A stretch of DNA of 64,000 nucleotides from Zeugodacus cucurbitae (Eukaryota > Arthropoda > Insecta > Diptera > Tephritidae). Shown piece after piece: positions 51,562-64,000 of the stretch. The position numbers and the translations under genes are program-made. Position 1 is the stretch's first letter, and each line of letters opens with the position of its first letter. The stretch spans positions 10,846,001-10,910,000 of the forward strand of contig NC_071671.1 of NCBI RefSeq assembly GCF_028554725.1, in the 5' to 3' direction. The notes beneath the pieces are model-generated. The model was not told the DNA's origin and ran no database searches. It worked only from the letters and a program-made list of their open reading frames with translations.

Positions 51562-52631
51562 AGTGTGTTCCAATCAAGTTTTAAACTGCTTTCTTTGCAT
51601 TTTTTTGTACATACTTTTTCTTGTTTCGAGTCACTTGAACTGGTTGAGCATTCATTGTATTAAAATTCTTTCTAGATTTTCTTCTTATTAAATCGCCTTA
51701 TATAATTATACGAGTTTACTTAGTATTTAGCGCATGTTATTGGTACTTCTGGGTATTTTTTGTATTTTTCAAAAATACTGGAAATATTGCATTCAAATAA
51801 ATACGGGACAGCCAATCAAATAATAATTGTTTCAATTTTAATTTTTTTTAATTTTAATTTTTTTAAGCCAAATGCATTTCATTATTGATTTTTCGATTTT
51901 TAAATATTTATTTTTTTTTAATATTATTAATCTACATAAATATTTACATATATGTATATATATTATATAGCCGCTTCATTTTTCATTAAAGCTTATTCAC
52001 CTAGCAACTGCAGGCAACACTGTAGGCAGATTTTGAATATTAAGCTATTATTTTTTAATATATTCAAATGATCTAAATTATTATGTTTTTACAGCTGCAG
52101 CAATTTAAATTAACCACATCTTAATTCGTTCACCTTTAATTCGACTGAAAACCTTCACTTTGCTAACGGAAAATGGCAACAAGCCTAAAATTTGGTTGAC
52201 AGCACAACAAGCGCCCAACAGCTGTTGTGTGTAGGCAACCGGTTTGGTTCTAATAAATATGCAGGCATTTGTCATATGCGCATAAATTAAGTTTAAAACC
52301 AATCACGAAAAACAATTCGAAGAGTAGGCCAAGTACGAGGCCGTTGTGTGCGCTTTAGAATAGTAGTGGCTGTTGAGAAACTTGAAAAAATGCAAGAGTC
52401 AGGCTTTGAAGCATGCAATGTACGAATGAAACGTTTCACAAGTTCAGAAATTACGAAGTTATCATCTTTTCGAGTACAAAAAGTTTACCCAAGCTCTTTT
52501 TGAAGAGCACTTTAGGGTTAGGAAACATACAATTTTCGAATACGAGGCTAGAAACAGCTAAGGCGAGGTCAAAGATTATAAGTAAGATGGATTTTTAGAA
52601 AATACTATAGGATTGAAGTAGAGTTTAAGCA

Positions 52632-52886
52632 TTTTTTTTTAATTAATAATTCAATTGAAATTAAAAAAAATCAATAGTTCTTCTCTTTAGATGTTAAAAT
52701 AGAAGAATCTTACCGAAAACCTATAAGCAACTTCAAGCAGTACTTCACCAAAATTTTTTTTTTTTTTTTAATTAAAATTTCAATTTATATATTAAAAAAT
52801 CAATTGTTCTTCTTTTTTGATATTAAACTAGAAGAATCTTACAGTAAACCTCCTCTAATCAACTTCAATCAGTACTTCACCAATAC
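52632..52886 (+). repeat. Tandem duplication, 129-bp period
   Basis: GTTCTTCT followed by AGAAGAATCTTAC, AAACCT and CAGTACTTCACCAA occurs twice, starting at 52677 and 52806. Each is preceded by a T-run and AATTAA. Confidence 0.85.
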
Positions 52887-53139
52887 ATTTTTTTTTTTTC
52901 GAAACAAAAAATTTACTTTCGTAAACTAAAATACGCCCCTGAAAGTTCAACCAACTTGTTGATTTTCAATTTTGAAAATAAGAAATTAAAATAAAAATCA
53001 CTAAATTAAAATTAGTCTCTCACTCAACAAAAGCAACTAGCTGACACACCGCAGAAATTTGCACAAAAAAATACAAATTTTTCGCGCATTTAAAAATACA
53101 AAGACTAGCGAACAAACGAAAATTAAAAGAGATTTCTAA

Positions 53140-53600
53140 AAATGCCGCGAGAATTCTAAAAGCGAAAAAACTCCGCTAAATAACCGAAATATAATTAAGG
53201 AACTGCTAAGAGCTGCGCACGCTGCCATTTTGTTGTTGCACTGCAAGTGTCATTCGCGCGCTCGTAAACGAAAATACACGAAAATCTAAGTACATAGCAC
53301 ACACACCTAGTATGTATATATATATAGATTTTTTTATTCGTCAAGCCATATACATTTTAATTCGACTATTTGATACAGAGCAGCAGCAGCGCTAATGCGT
53401 TCGCTGCTTGCAGTAATGTGCTATATGTGCATATGTAGCATATATGGTAGTGTGCAATATGCATGTGTGTGTGTGTGTGTTTTATTTGTGCGTTGTTAAA
53501 CGCGTTCAAGGTTAAAGTGACGCTGACGCGTTAATTAGAATGAAATTGCAATCGCCTGTTTGCGAAGACGTTGAACTTTTTCGCTGACGAAAAGCAAAAA
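53140..53600 (-). promoter_or_regulatory. GC-richer island 1.6-2.1 kb upstream of the EcR-B1 exon
   Basis: It contains GCGCGCGAATGACAC, CAGCAGCAGCGCTAATGCG and a TTCAAGGTTAAAGTGACG stretch (53505-53522) resembling an FTZ-F1-like site overlapping a degenerate direct repeat of receptor half-sites. It is the nearest candidate for the EcR-B leader or promoter. I could not identify a convincing initiator or donor (a weak GTGAGA lies at 53023). Confidence 0.25.
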
Positions 53601-53699
53601 AAAAAAAAAAATAAAAAAATAAATAAAAATAATTAAAAAAAAATAAAAATAATTAAAAAAATAAAAATAAAAAAGCAAAAATAAAATACAAAACAAAAT

Positions 53700-55670
53700 A
53701 AATAATTTTTTTTTACTTCAACTTGTGCATTTTAGCATTTCATTATACGGCATATATCATTTACTTTTTTTGTTTTTTTTTTTCCAAGTGTATTTAATTG
53801 TTGCTACCAAGATTGTCAATTGCTGTGAGTGATTATGTGCTTTTTTATGGCAAATTAAATTTAATTACTGTCTAAGTTAGCTGACTAAATTTTTTTCCAT
53901 TGATGGATGACACATAGCTTAAATTTTTTATACATTTAATTTGCTAGATTTTTTAATCACGTTGTTGTGTTGAACTCAGGTGTTGTTATGCTAGAAATGT
54001 CTTGTTGATCTAACGATCTAGCACATAGTCATTCACCCTGTTCGTGCTTGCGTATTTCGACATTTTGTGAAACTTCTCTATTAATGTAGGTGTGTTTAAA
54101 TCTACAATAAATTATCATATAATTTTATTTTGATTTTTCGAATGCAAAAAAATCTCAAAATCTGACTTCATACAATTTTTGTACGGTACTAAAGCACATT
54201 TTATATGTATTTCGATGAAAAATTGCAGCAAAGCTGAAACTTCGGTTAATTTAAGCTGTCTAAAATCGTGTCGAACTAGCATATAGTTTTAGATATAATA
54301 AAAAGCAACAACAACAACACAAAAAAACATAAATATTAAAATCATTACCAACTAGATTACCCAAAAAAAATTAAGTTGGGCTCCACACTTATAATATGTG
54401 GAATTCCTGGTACTACACTCCAACAAGAGTTTAAGGAAATTATATATAGTTTCTCTCTTAAAATAATATTTGTATTCTATTTCCAGGACAATTTTGGAAT
54501 GAATTAAATATTTTTAGAAAAATGTTAATAAATTAAGAAGGCAACAATAATGATTTTACATCATTTTCGGATCTTTCAAAATACAAATTTGTCTTCTATC
54601 CTTCAATATCATTAATCTAGCACATTTGTAACCAAACGTCAAAATAATACTCGTTAAACTACAAGACTTGAACGTGAAATTATAAATACTAGGAAATTTT
54701 CAAATAAACTCAGTCAAAATCTTTCAAAACAACAACAACAAATGTAACTTTTGTTCTAAGCTATTCTAAGCTGAGATGATAATACGGTTTCTTACACTTT
54801 TAGAGCTCACTGACGAAGTATCCTTTAGTACCAGCTTACAAAACCAAGCAAGTCTAATGTAAGATATTTCTCAAAAAAATGTTTTAAAATCTCGAAAAAA
54901 AGTCTCAACAAATTTGTCTTTCTTAATAATGGTCAATGATGTTCAACCTTTTCAAAAGAAAAGCCAACACTTCCAGCTCCCAAGAGCAGGCGTAAAGAAA
55001 TCCAACTAAAAGCAAACTGATCAAGCCTATCAACGCATAGATCAATCATTCATGAAGCTGGTGCATTTCAAAAGGCGCGCCTATGAGTGCTACAAAGGCG
55101 TCGAAGTAACAAACAATTTACCCAACTTGTGACTTATCACTGCCAAGGCGCCATTAAATACATATAAGCTTATGTAATCTGTGATATGTGCGCTGGAAGC
55201 GGATATGTTTATGGAACACGGCTGGCGGTGTAGGCGCAAGTGTGCCCATAACATATACATACACACATACATACGTACACTCTACTATATACATTTTAAA
55301 GAATTTACGCGGTTAATGTCATTTGCTGACATACATACATACATAAACGCTTATGTATATATTATGTTGCTGTTTACAGTTTTTTTCTGTAACAATGTAT
55401 GCACGGCGCGTACTCCAAGTGTAAACAAGCAAATTGTAAAAACAAATATGAAGTAGTGAAAAAATCACAAGTAAATAAGTCATGAGTACTTATATATTAC
55501 AGGGTGTATATGACAGGAAAAAGTCAACAGACTTATCAAAACAAAGAACGCACGAGGAGTAAGAGAGTTTGTATAGATATGCAAACACTACAAAGCTTAC
55601 AAAGTCTAGGTTGAGTGCATGAAGCTAATGCGACATTTACTAATTTATACTTTTTAAGCGTAACTGAAGC
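53700..55670. other. Non-coding stretch, nothing recognised
   Basis: AT-rich unique-looking sequence with ACATACATAC runs near 55260 and 55330. No splice-bounded open frame resembling EcR-A was seen. Confidence 0.55.
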
Positions 55671-55674
55671 TTTG

Positions 55675-56010
55675 AGTTTTTTTTTTTAATATTAAAAAAC
55701 AAAATTTATTTTTATTTTTATTTTTGATTTTTATATTTTTTAATTTTATTTTTATTTTTTTATATATTTTTTTTTTAATTTTTATTTTTGATTTTTATAT
55801 TTTTTTTATTTTATTTTTTATTTTATTTTTTATATTTTTTCATTAATTTTTATTTTTTTATATTGTTTTTTAATTTTTATTTTTGATTTTTATATTTTTT
55901 TTATTTTTTTTTTTATTAATTTATATATATTTTTTTTTATTTTTTAACTTTTATTTTTGAAATTTATATTTTTTTTAATTTATTTTTTTTTTTTATATTT
56001 TTTTACCCAC
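55675..56010 (+). repeat. T-rich minisatellite (TTTTTATTTTTGATTTTTAT)
   Basis: The word TTTTATTTTTGATTTTTATA recurs several times, with T runs of varying length between copies. Confidence 0.7.
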
Positions 56011-56593
56011 ATATTATTTACAATTCTATTTAGCATTTCAAAACTGCCCTCACATGTTATTTTTGCTTGACGCAGGCCTGACTCACCGCACCGTAGCGCT
56101 TTTCCGCATATTTACTCATTTATCGTATTTTTCAAGTCTTCCTCAACGTCACACTGACTATGTACTGCCTAGTGTTGACCTTCCTTGTGCTTTGTTACAG
56201 TGTTTAGTTTTTTATGCCTCAAGATATGACAGTAAAAGGTACTTTGTTTATTTTTTTGATATACATATAGTACATATATGTATATGTAAATAGCATTTTT
56301 ACGATAAGGTTTATTGACTTAGACGATACAATACAAATATTTTTATGACTGTAGCGTAAAAACAGAAATATTTATTGTTGTACATACCTCTACACTATAT
56401 GTGGAAGCAATTAGTAAATTGAAAAAGTTTAAAAGTTTTTTCTATATTTTTTGTATTCGTAAAAATATATACAAAAAAGTCGCTCAGAGCGGGAGAGCCA
56501 TAATAGAAGTTTGAAGATTCCTTTGAAGTATCGTAAAAATCTCCCCAGGAACTTTGAAAGTTGCAACAGCAATGCTTTGAACAATGAATTGTA

Positions 56594-56759
56594 GAAAATT
56601 TACAATTCTTACGAGAGATTCCAGAACACAATGATATTCCAGGTAACTGTGAAGCAGATAAAATAGCCAGATTTGGCACTACCTTACAATTAGATCACGA
56701 AAAGTTGGTAATATACATCCCCTTGGCCACTTGTAGACATTTAATCGATATATTATAGA
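56594..56759 (+). pseudogene. Non-LTR retrotransposon fragment: C-terminal RNase H domain (decayed)
   Basis: In one frame this reads ENLQFLREIPEHND followed by IPGNCEADKIARFG and TTLQL, then IPLATCRHLID before a TAG. The H-x3-PGN-x3-AD-x-(I/L)AR pattern is the hallmark end of the RNase H domain in insect non-LTR retrotransposons, where the Asp of the AD pair is a metal-binding catalytic residue. A stop lies just upstream at 56585-56587, and no reverse transcriptase motifs are visible nearby, so this is an isolated relic. The clade (I, R1, Loa or relatives) cannot be told from so little. Confidence 0.6.
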
Positions 56760-57899
56760 GGAAAACCTCTCTTAACAGACACCTAGATTAGACGGAAACC
56801 TCTTTTGAGCGAATATTTTTTCTTTTACCAAGTTAAAGTTTTAGAACAAAAGACCCTCTCTTAGACGGACAACTCTCATGGGCGGAGAAAATTCGCTCGA
56901 TGGTGTATGTTGGTCCAGCAGAGGTTTTCCTGTGGATTTGGTTGAGTCTCGGTGGAAACGTCTGTCGTCTGACATCCCACCTACTAAGAGAGAACAAGCA
57001 TTTTCTCTTTTTGCAACGTTGACTATTCTACAAACTTCGAATGATCGCAATAAAAATTGCTGTATCTGAACGCTTTCTTCAGCGGATGGTTCCCATGATT
57101 CACCAGTAGCTCTTCTTCGAACTAAAACTGTTGACTTCTGATAATAAGCGAGAGATGAGCTCGTCTACTCTTTCAAAGATGCTGTCTTTTAATAGATTTT
57201 GGGAATATTGAAACACGTTCTGGTCAAATCTTGAATATACGAGTAAAAAGTGACACGTTCGGGATCATATATGATTAAAACTGGATCTCGAACTGGGTCT
57301 CAGATATGGTTTTGCTACATCTTTGACTTATCTGTAACAACTATTCACTTTTCTGCTCATATTTTAAACAAAATTGAACTATCGTCACTTGAGATATTAA
57401 GAATAGGTAGGTGTCTTCTCAATAATAATGAGCGCCTTTTTGGCCTGCTACTCCACCCAACTAATTGTCAGCGGCGGCTAATCGCCAGCGTTACAGTATC
57501 ACAACAATAGCTGCAGTGTAATTACGCGACCACCCATGTAATATAAAAAGAACAACAAGAACAAAGCATTGTAAATATTTTAATTGCACTGCTTATTTGC
57601 AATTCGCGTGCAAAATCTTGCAAACATAAATAGTTCATACAAGAATCTCACTAATAGTACAATACAAGTGCAGCTAATGAGATTTTTACACCCATCAGAG
57701 CCGGGCACAGCTGTTGCCGCTACAGTGGTCATTATCAGTGGCGTCGCGCTGCAATCGTTTGGACGCTGATATTATATTATAGTTGTGCATGTAATGCTGT
57801 TATTACTACGCAAACATGAGTAGGTAGGCATTATACTATATTTATTTGCATTATTTTTTTTACAATATTTAATAAATTAATTACACATAGAATTGTTTG

Positions 57900-58700
57900 T
57901 TGTTGTTGTGCCTGCCAATGACTAGTGCAATGACAATGCGCGCTCACTCGCTCAGTTGTTTAATGTTGATAGCGTTGATTGCTGACTGCTGATTGCTGAC
58001 ACGCCGGCCCACACAGCCAACCCAATCGCATAATAAATTCCAACTAAGCGAGCGCTACGTAAGCAACGCACAGCGAGCACTAGTCATTTGGGGAGCACTA
58101 AACTTATAGATAAAGTCACTGCGACGGGCTGCTGTATATGATTTGGTTGTTTGTATGACAGTGAACAGCTGTTCGGCTGCAAACTGCATTTATATACTAT
58201 ATGTATATACATATATATATTTGTATATAAAAATATATTCTATTCATCACAGTTGCATTTGTTGTGGCGCGTCGCGTCACTGTAATTGCAGCGCTGTAGT
58301 TCACAGCGTGTATGCCCCTACATATATGTATATAGATCTAAATATATATATACCCGTATAGCGTCTAGATGCGCCCAATTGTCGGTTTGAAAAATGAGGT
58401 TAAGGTTAATGTGCGCATTTCTCACAAACTGACAATGTGTCTCGTTTGTTTATTTGTATTGTATGTACATATTATTAAATACTTTAATTAATCGTAAGTG
58501 GCTAATGAAATATTTTCTCTAGCTATTAAGTGTGCAATTTGCATAATATTTTATTACGGCAACAGCGCAACAGCAACTCACTCGCACGCGCATCGCCACT
58601 GTGTGTGCATTAACCTTTTGGCAACTGTTTTGCCATTGCAAAGTGCAAAGTAAATGCGAGTTTATGAGTGTAATTACAATAGAACATACATTAAGTGTCT
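57900..58700. promoter_or_regulatory. GC-richer island at 58 kb
   Basis: CGCTCAGTTGTT (57950-57960) fits the fly initiator TCAGTT on the plus strand. TGACTGCTGATTGCTGACAC, GCGAGCGCTACG and CTCACTCGCACGCGCATCGC follow. On the minus strand a GTGAGT donor-like word lies at about 58580. Nothing coding is recognised. Confidence 0.2.
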
Positions 58701-59318
58701 GGAATTAGGTGAAGCGGTGCACGAAAATATTAAAAAAATAAAAAATAAAAAAAAATTAAAAAATAAATAAATTTACAAAATTATTTATTAATATCAGTAG
58801 AAGAAAGTGATGAAAAGTTTAATTTAACAATAAAATTCAATATTTACAAAATTCGAAATTTATTAATTGTATTAAATTTTAGTTTTGTAGCTACTATCGA
58901 ATATTTTTTTTAATTTTCATGATATTTGATTCTTCACTGACTTATAGACAGAACCATACGTTCAGAGAACACCCATTTCCCACTAGCAGTATACACAATT
59001 TTCAACTAGATATAGATATACATTGTTATGGATCAAGAGACCTCTAAAAAACCTCGACCTTCTGGAATCTGAATAAGGTGAATAATATAAATTCGAGAGA
59101 GTGACTCAGTTCACAAAATGTTCTAGATCTAAGAATTTTCAACCTCATTCTGGAACAAATATAATTAATAAAGAAGAAACTATCGAGAGTTTTTTAGCTC
59201 CTTAGTTCCTTGAACATATTGTATCTAAAACTCGCCAAAGAAACAGTAATTCAAAAGAACACTCAAAAGCAATGACGTTCTCATTCGACATATCCGATTC
59301 TATATCTGCCATTTGAAC

Positions 59319-59775
59319 TTAAAAGGGACACTAAATGTGATGAACTCAAAAAAATCGATTTTTTTATCATAAATTGTTTTCTTAACATGTTAGAATACGG
59401 TAGTAAAGTGATTTTTAAAAATTCGAAGTCGTTTTAAAGATACAGCAGTTATAAGGTTCTGTTCGAAGCGCTGAGCTGAACTCGTTTTTCCGAAATGTGT
59501 TTTTCAAACTTTCCTCCATCGTTTCTCAAATCCCATGTGTCCGATATGCCAATGAGTTGGAATCGGTGAGGAAGTGCGAGCCCATTTTTCAGCGAGGGTA
59601 TTCAGAACGCTGTAACTTACGTTCTACACAATATTTTCAGCTAAAAATTTATATTTATATTGTCAAAATGTATGTTAATAAATAATAAACTTAAAGCTCT
59701 ATATATTTACTGGTCACAGAAAAAAAATCTAAAATCCTAAAAAGCAGGCCGTCACATAGATGATGACCCCCTTAA
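59319..59775 (+). mobile_element. Possible TTAA-bounded MITE, 457 bp
   Basis: The block runs from TTAAAAGGGACACTAAATGT to CACATAGATGATGACCCCCT plus TAA. The ends are inverted relative to one another: TTAAAAGGG..AC....TGTGA against TTAAGGGGGTCA....TGTGA. TTAA is the target site of piggyBac-type elements, but the ends are too diverged to assign. Confidence 0.45.
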
Positions 59776-59779
59776 GGAA

Positions 59780-62700
59780 AAAAGTTTTGATTTTACGATA
59801 TCGGATACGGATGGCTTTCAGGAATTCGGGAACTAAATAAATTAAGAAAAAACTACTAAAAGCCTAAAAATAAAGAACACAAAATAAGCAAAAAAAATAA
59901 AAAAATAAAAATAGACAACTACATATACCGGAAGTATGGCATGACAGATTCCAACTCATAAAACAATAGTAAACCAAAACCATATTTATGAACAGCACGA
60001 GAAACACTTATGAAAGTAAAAGCCAAGAGAAGTACTAACAGTGGGAGATCAGAGGAGCGTAAGAAGAAATGCTGACCATCGACGAATTAGTAAGCGGTCG
60101 GCATAAACACTTCAGTAAGAAACAGCTTGATTTAACCTTCAAGCGACGGAAACTGCGTAGGGATAACTTGAAGGATATAAAGTGAAAAAATGTTAAAGTG
60201 GACTAGCGAAACTGCTAATGGAAAGTGGTAGACACAGCTTGAGACTGCAAAAAAAAAAAAAATAATTTGAAGGAAAACTCAAGTGGATTGAAGGGAAGGA
60301 CTATATATACATGTATGACAGTAAGACTTTTATAATGACACATGAATAATTATAAGGAAGGGTGTACACATGTCGTCAAGTCGGCAGTAATCCCATGAAG
60401 GAAGCTAAAATCTAGAAAGGGAAGTACACATGAGAAAAAAAATAAATTAAAACAAATGAAAAAAATCCAAAACAATGCAGTAACAGTGGGTGGTAAAAAT
60501 GGCTGTGAAGCTGTTAAGCGCTAAGGCAAACTTTGGGATATGGCACACCCACTCCACGCATGAAGGCATGTCGTGAAACAGCGCGCGATAAAGGGAAATG
60601 GTGAAAGAATTGAGAATAATTTTGATTGCTTTGGACAAACAACTGGCCGCCTGCTTAATTGACTTTGTTGGTCAAAGTGGAGCAGTTGGAAAGTTCCGCG
60701 AGGTGACATAATACCTCGCATAAAAGGAAAATGTGGAAAATATGTCAAAGCCACACAGCACAATGGAAGTGGTAAAAGCTTTCAATTAAGCGAACTGCTG
60801 CTGAGACCCGAAGTACTTTTTTTCTTTAAGTGGCTACGGTGTAGAACTCAAAGTGATGATGAAGGCTAATTAAGCTGGGGCAGCGCTGAGCCGCAGAATA
60901 CAGCCGATAATTTTTACTAAGGCAAAAGTTGAGTCGCTGTTGCGTTAACGAAACAAAAACATCGCAATAATTCGAAGTAAAAATCTGGAGACACAAAGTG
61001 CGCATAATAAAAAACTCGTAAAAATTATGATAAAATGGTTGGCAATAAGGCGAAGTAAGGTAAACACAGTTGATAAAGACTTTTGTAAATGTGAAAATAA
61101 AAGAATAATAATAATAAAGACGGCATAAAAAATTGTATTGTCGAAATGCTTGAACTTGCGCCACTTAATAAAATCAAAAGTCGCCGATACTTTTACACGA
61201 TTGTAACGCCAAAAACTAGCTAGTATGTATGCCGCACTTCTTTATAATTTTTTTTAAGATAAACAAACGATTTAAGCAAAAAATTGGGCTTTTAAGCATG
61301 TATAAAGCATCATAAATGAAAACAAAAAGCACCGAAAGCATTCTTCATAATGATGTAATGATGAACTTGAGGTGAGGATCACCAAAAGCACGATTAATAA
61401 TATCAGCACTAGCGCGATCAGTCCAAAAACTACCAGTTTCCTCACAGAACATATCGCGTATACTACAATTATACAGAAAATCATACAAAATATATATACA
61501 AAGTCAAGCTTTCATTTTAAGCCGACGTTAATGATGATCATCACGATCACTCAACGTAAAAAAAAGAAAAGTAGAAGTATAAAACCTAGAAATAATAATA
61601 AAAAACCAGCGCATTTTAGTAAACCACACAACATCGCCGAACTTCTGAAGATCAGCGACGACGTACAAATAGCATTCTTTTACTTTTATTTTTATACACC
61701 ATACCTACGTGCATTGTAGATATATGATTTCTTTTGTGCGATTTGCGCTTTGTGGGTTTCTCCGCTAGCCACCTTGAATGTCCGGCCATAAGGAACAAAC
61801 CAGTCTTGGCTTTCAGTTCTTTTTTTCGTGACTTTTTTCCGTCACTAAGTCTTGCTGAGTGTTTCGGAACAGGTTGGTTTTGTAAGTATATATACATCAG
61901 CAGCGTACATCAAGTACACGGTAAAAAGATTGCGACAGGTAGTCGTCGTAGAAGTCTCTACTTTTTCGCCTTTTCATGGCATGGTATGGCGTTTATATTT
62001 TGGTTTATGGCTTTCGCACGCGTTCTTACCAACTAAGTAAAGCCGCTTTACTTTTGATTTTGTTTGCCAAAGTGATTGATAATTAACGTGCTGTATTGGC
62101 CCAAAGAATATAAAGTTGTTATATTAAATGAGAGTGTACAGGATATAGACTTAGTTTAGGTCTAATTGACAGGTGAGTCAGCGTTAAATTTCTTGTGGAG
62201 TCATACTAAATATTATTGCTTAGACTATTCCAAGGGAATAAAGTGTGTTCAAGAGACAGGTTTATGCTGACGACAGGGTTAGAAGATTTATAAATATAAA
62301 TTATTAAAATGAATGAAGGATCGCTTACTTAAATTGTATATCAGAAGATTTCTTAAGATGCTAACCTCAGCCGATTTGTAGACATTTTAACTTTAAATTT
62401 ATTACTTTGCTTCCTTAAGAATATGCATATGAGGATAGAGAGAGTTATCCACTTCAATTCAATACAAACGGTTATGTTTGGACCTTTGTAGGGTAGTTTA
62501 ACCGACTTGCTGTTGAAATTATTTATACCAGTTGTTTATTCGATTCGCCATTCTTCAATTTCACGAATCGTAGACAACAGCTCTTATACTATAAGCAATT
62601 TTATGAATATAAGTTCCACTTATTATCCACAGTAAACACTAGGTCCAATTTGTAAGTTATAACTACGTACATACATATATACTTTGTGTGTCTTCACCAC

Positions 62701-64000
62701 CTTTTAGACTTTACTTAATGACCGTGTGACACTCAGGTGCAAAAAAATATTAAGAAAAACGTTAATGTGCGGTTCAAAAAAAAAAATATAGCAAAAAGAA
62801 AACAAATTAAGCTAATCTAGTACACACCATATAGTATATACCATGTACAACCATCAGAGGGTCCAACAATCATGGTGCGGCTCATATCAACGACTTTAAT
62901 GTTTTGTGTATGTAATAATATATATAAATATTTTTTTTTTTGTATATACTTTTTTATATACTTATATATATATATGAGTTCTTATACAAGACAGCTTCTA
63001 ACTAATGTCATCAGCTGCTAAATATATGTATAATAATAATCATGGTAGATGATTAGCTTGGTTTCTACGCCATACCGTCAGTGTTGTTATGTTCGAAAAT
63101 CTGCTACAGAAAAACTGAAGAACTTCTTCCAGAGCTTTGACAAAGTCTCGAGATGCGAAGCGATGACAAACCAAGCGATAGCCATGCACTCACCAAACTC
63201 AAATAAGTTGGTCGTTGAGTATTTCGGTATACTTTACAGAACATTTTATAATTTTTTGGTATCATATAAAAAAGCACGTAAACTAGTTAATAGTAAAGGT
63301 GCGTCAGAGCAGAAATTTTTATGGCATTTTTAACTACAAGTTTAATGCGTCTACATATTCATACAACTAAGTCTATATACATATACATATATATGAAAAT
63401 ATATACATTTGTATGAGCTCCTTTCTATTCTTTGTAAGTGTGTAGAAAAAATGCGCCACAAATTACTTGACAACAACGAAATATGAAAGGTAGAAACTAA
63501 CAATAAAAAAAGCTTCAGCAACAATATTATTATAGCTTTTTTATACACAGATATTTAATTATAATTAGGCGTTTACTAATTTGTTAAGGTACATTTATAT
63601 AAAAGTGTGTGTCTCTTTACAATGGTTGAATGACCACACACAATTCTAATGTTTTTTGCAGTATAATAATTAAGTTGTTAAAAATAGTATATGGAATTAT
63701 AGCAGTTCTTACAAAGCGTTAAATATATATAAAAAGAGCGTTGTGTTAAAAAAAATTAAAAATTTTATAATTAAATTTTAGTATTAAGATTTATGATGAA
63801 AAAAATCTGTCTAAATTTAATAAACTCACTGAGAATTACAAGCAACCACGATGAACTAACGAAACAAGAGAGTAAAGTCACTCAGTTACTGAAATGGTGA
63901 TTTCACAAGGCGAGATATGAGTGTTGTCTCTCTATATGTAGTATCTATGAGAGCATTTAGAACCATTTTCACGGTAAATTCATTACTTTGAATTCAATAC
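59780..64000. other. Non-coding stretch, mostly nothing recognised
   Basis: Purine-rich 59800-61150 gives long but featureless minus-strand frames. A short dispersed repeat lies at 62.52 kb. The frame at 63049-63333 (plus) has no recognisable domain. The EcR-A exon was not found. Confidence 0.5.
62519..62556 (+). repeat. Dispersed partial unit of the ATACCAGT repeat
   Basis: TTATTTATACCAGTTGTTTA followed by TTCGATTCGCCATTCT matches the same unit, here upstream of the EcR-B1 exon. Confidence 0.65.

Larger units (their letters stand above)
51562..64000 (-). other. EcR: Region upstream of the EcR-B1 exon (intron and/or 5' flank)
   Basis: This should contain the intron leading to the EcR-B leader exon and, if EcR-A starts further upstream as in Drosophila, part of the EcR-A intron. 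I looked for the EcR-A signatures (KRPRLD, EDWMSTPSP, SYDPYSP) in the translated frames and did not find them. The B leader exon could not be placed. Visible contents are local duplications, AT-rich tracts, a retrotransposon fragment and two GC-richer islands. Confidence 0.5.

Noticed and set aside
56760..56880. Repeated CTCTCTTA(A/G)ACGGACA-like words suggesting another transposon end
   Set aside because: Two partial words only. Element boundaries and target duplication could not be defined.

Overview
This is AT-rich eukaryotic nuclear DNA, almost entirely non-coding, that looks like the genome of a higher (brachyceran) fly. The grounds are the spliced gene structure, A-rich leaders, CAA/TTG runs, many ACATATGTATG-type simple repeats and the one gene I recognise. 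The repeat style resembles tephritid fruit flies, but that placement is inference.

The one convincing protein-coding feature is on the minus strand at 50403-51006. It is the isoform-specific first coding exon of the ecdysone receptor, EcR-B1. It starts with the hallmark MMKRRWSNNGG N-terminus, carries the SVIT..HGC..LP.QTTIIP block, and ends in TPRSDSANSISSG directly at a CAG|GTAAGT donor in phase 1. That is where the insect EcR B1 exon joins the common exon that begins the DNA-binding domain. A strong polypyrimidine acceptor at 51504-51505 sets the exon start at 51503. About 0.5 kb of 5'UTR, with two small upstream ORFs and a CA repeat, precedes the first in-frame ATG at 51006.

Positions 1-50402 would then lie in the intron after the B1 exon. 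I found no DNA-binding or ligand-binding exon there, so the intron probably exceeds 50 kb. Positions 51504-64000 are upstream of the B1 exon: the intron of the B leader and/or the EcR-A intron. I could not identify the B leader exon, its promoter, or the EcR-A and EcR-B2 coding exons.

The non-coding remainder is built from a few recurring kinds of sequence. (1) Miniature inverted-repeat elements of three families: a TA-flanked CAGTTGAAC family (pogo/Tigger-like ends) at 17.96, 23.62 and 26.46 kb; a TTAAGGGGTTAGGTGG-ended family at 31.4, 37.5, 45.2 and 48.2 kb, with a possible relative at 59.3 kb; and an AGCGTTTTAGACAG-ended family at 6.9 and 37.3 kb. (2) Local tandem duplications with periods of about 88 to 300 bp. 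(3) Long pentanucleotide microsatellites at 17.0 and 41.1 kb, the second with an ATTCT core inside ATTTT flanks. (4) Very AT-rich tracts. (5) A decayed fragment of a non-LTR retrotransposon RNase H domain at 56.6 kb. Several less AT-rich islands (about 10, 13.5, 25.6, 36.2-37.0, 46.5-47.7, 53.2 and 58 kb) stand out as possible enhancers or promoters. The 36 kb island has two perfect TGACGTCA palindromes and a TATA-like box.

I saw no tRNA, rRNA, CRISPR, phage or bacterial-type operon features, and no clear evidence for a new multi-gene system.
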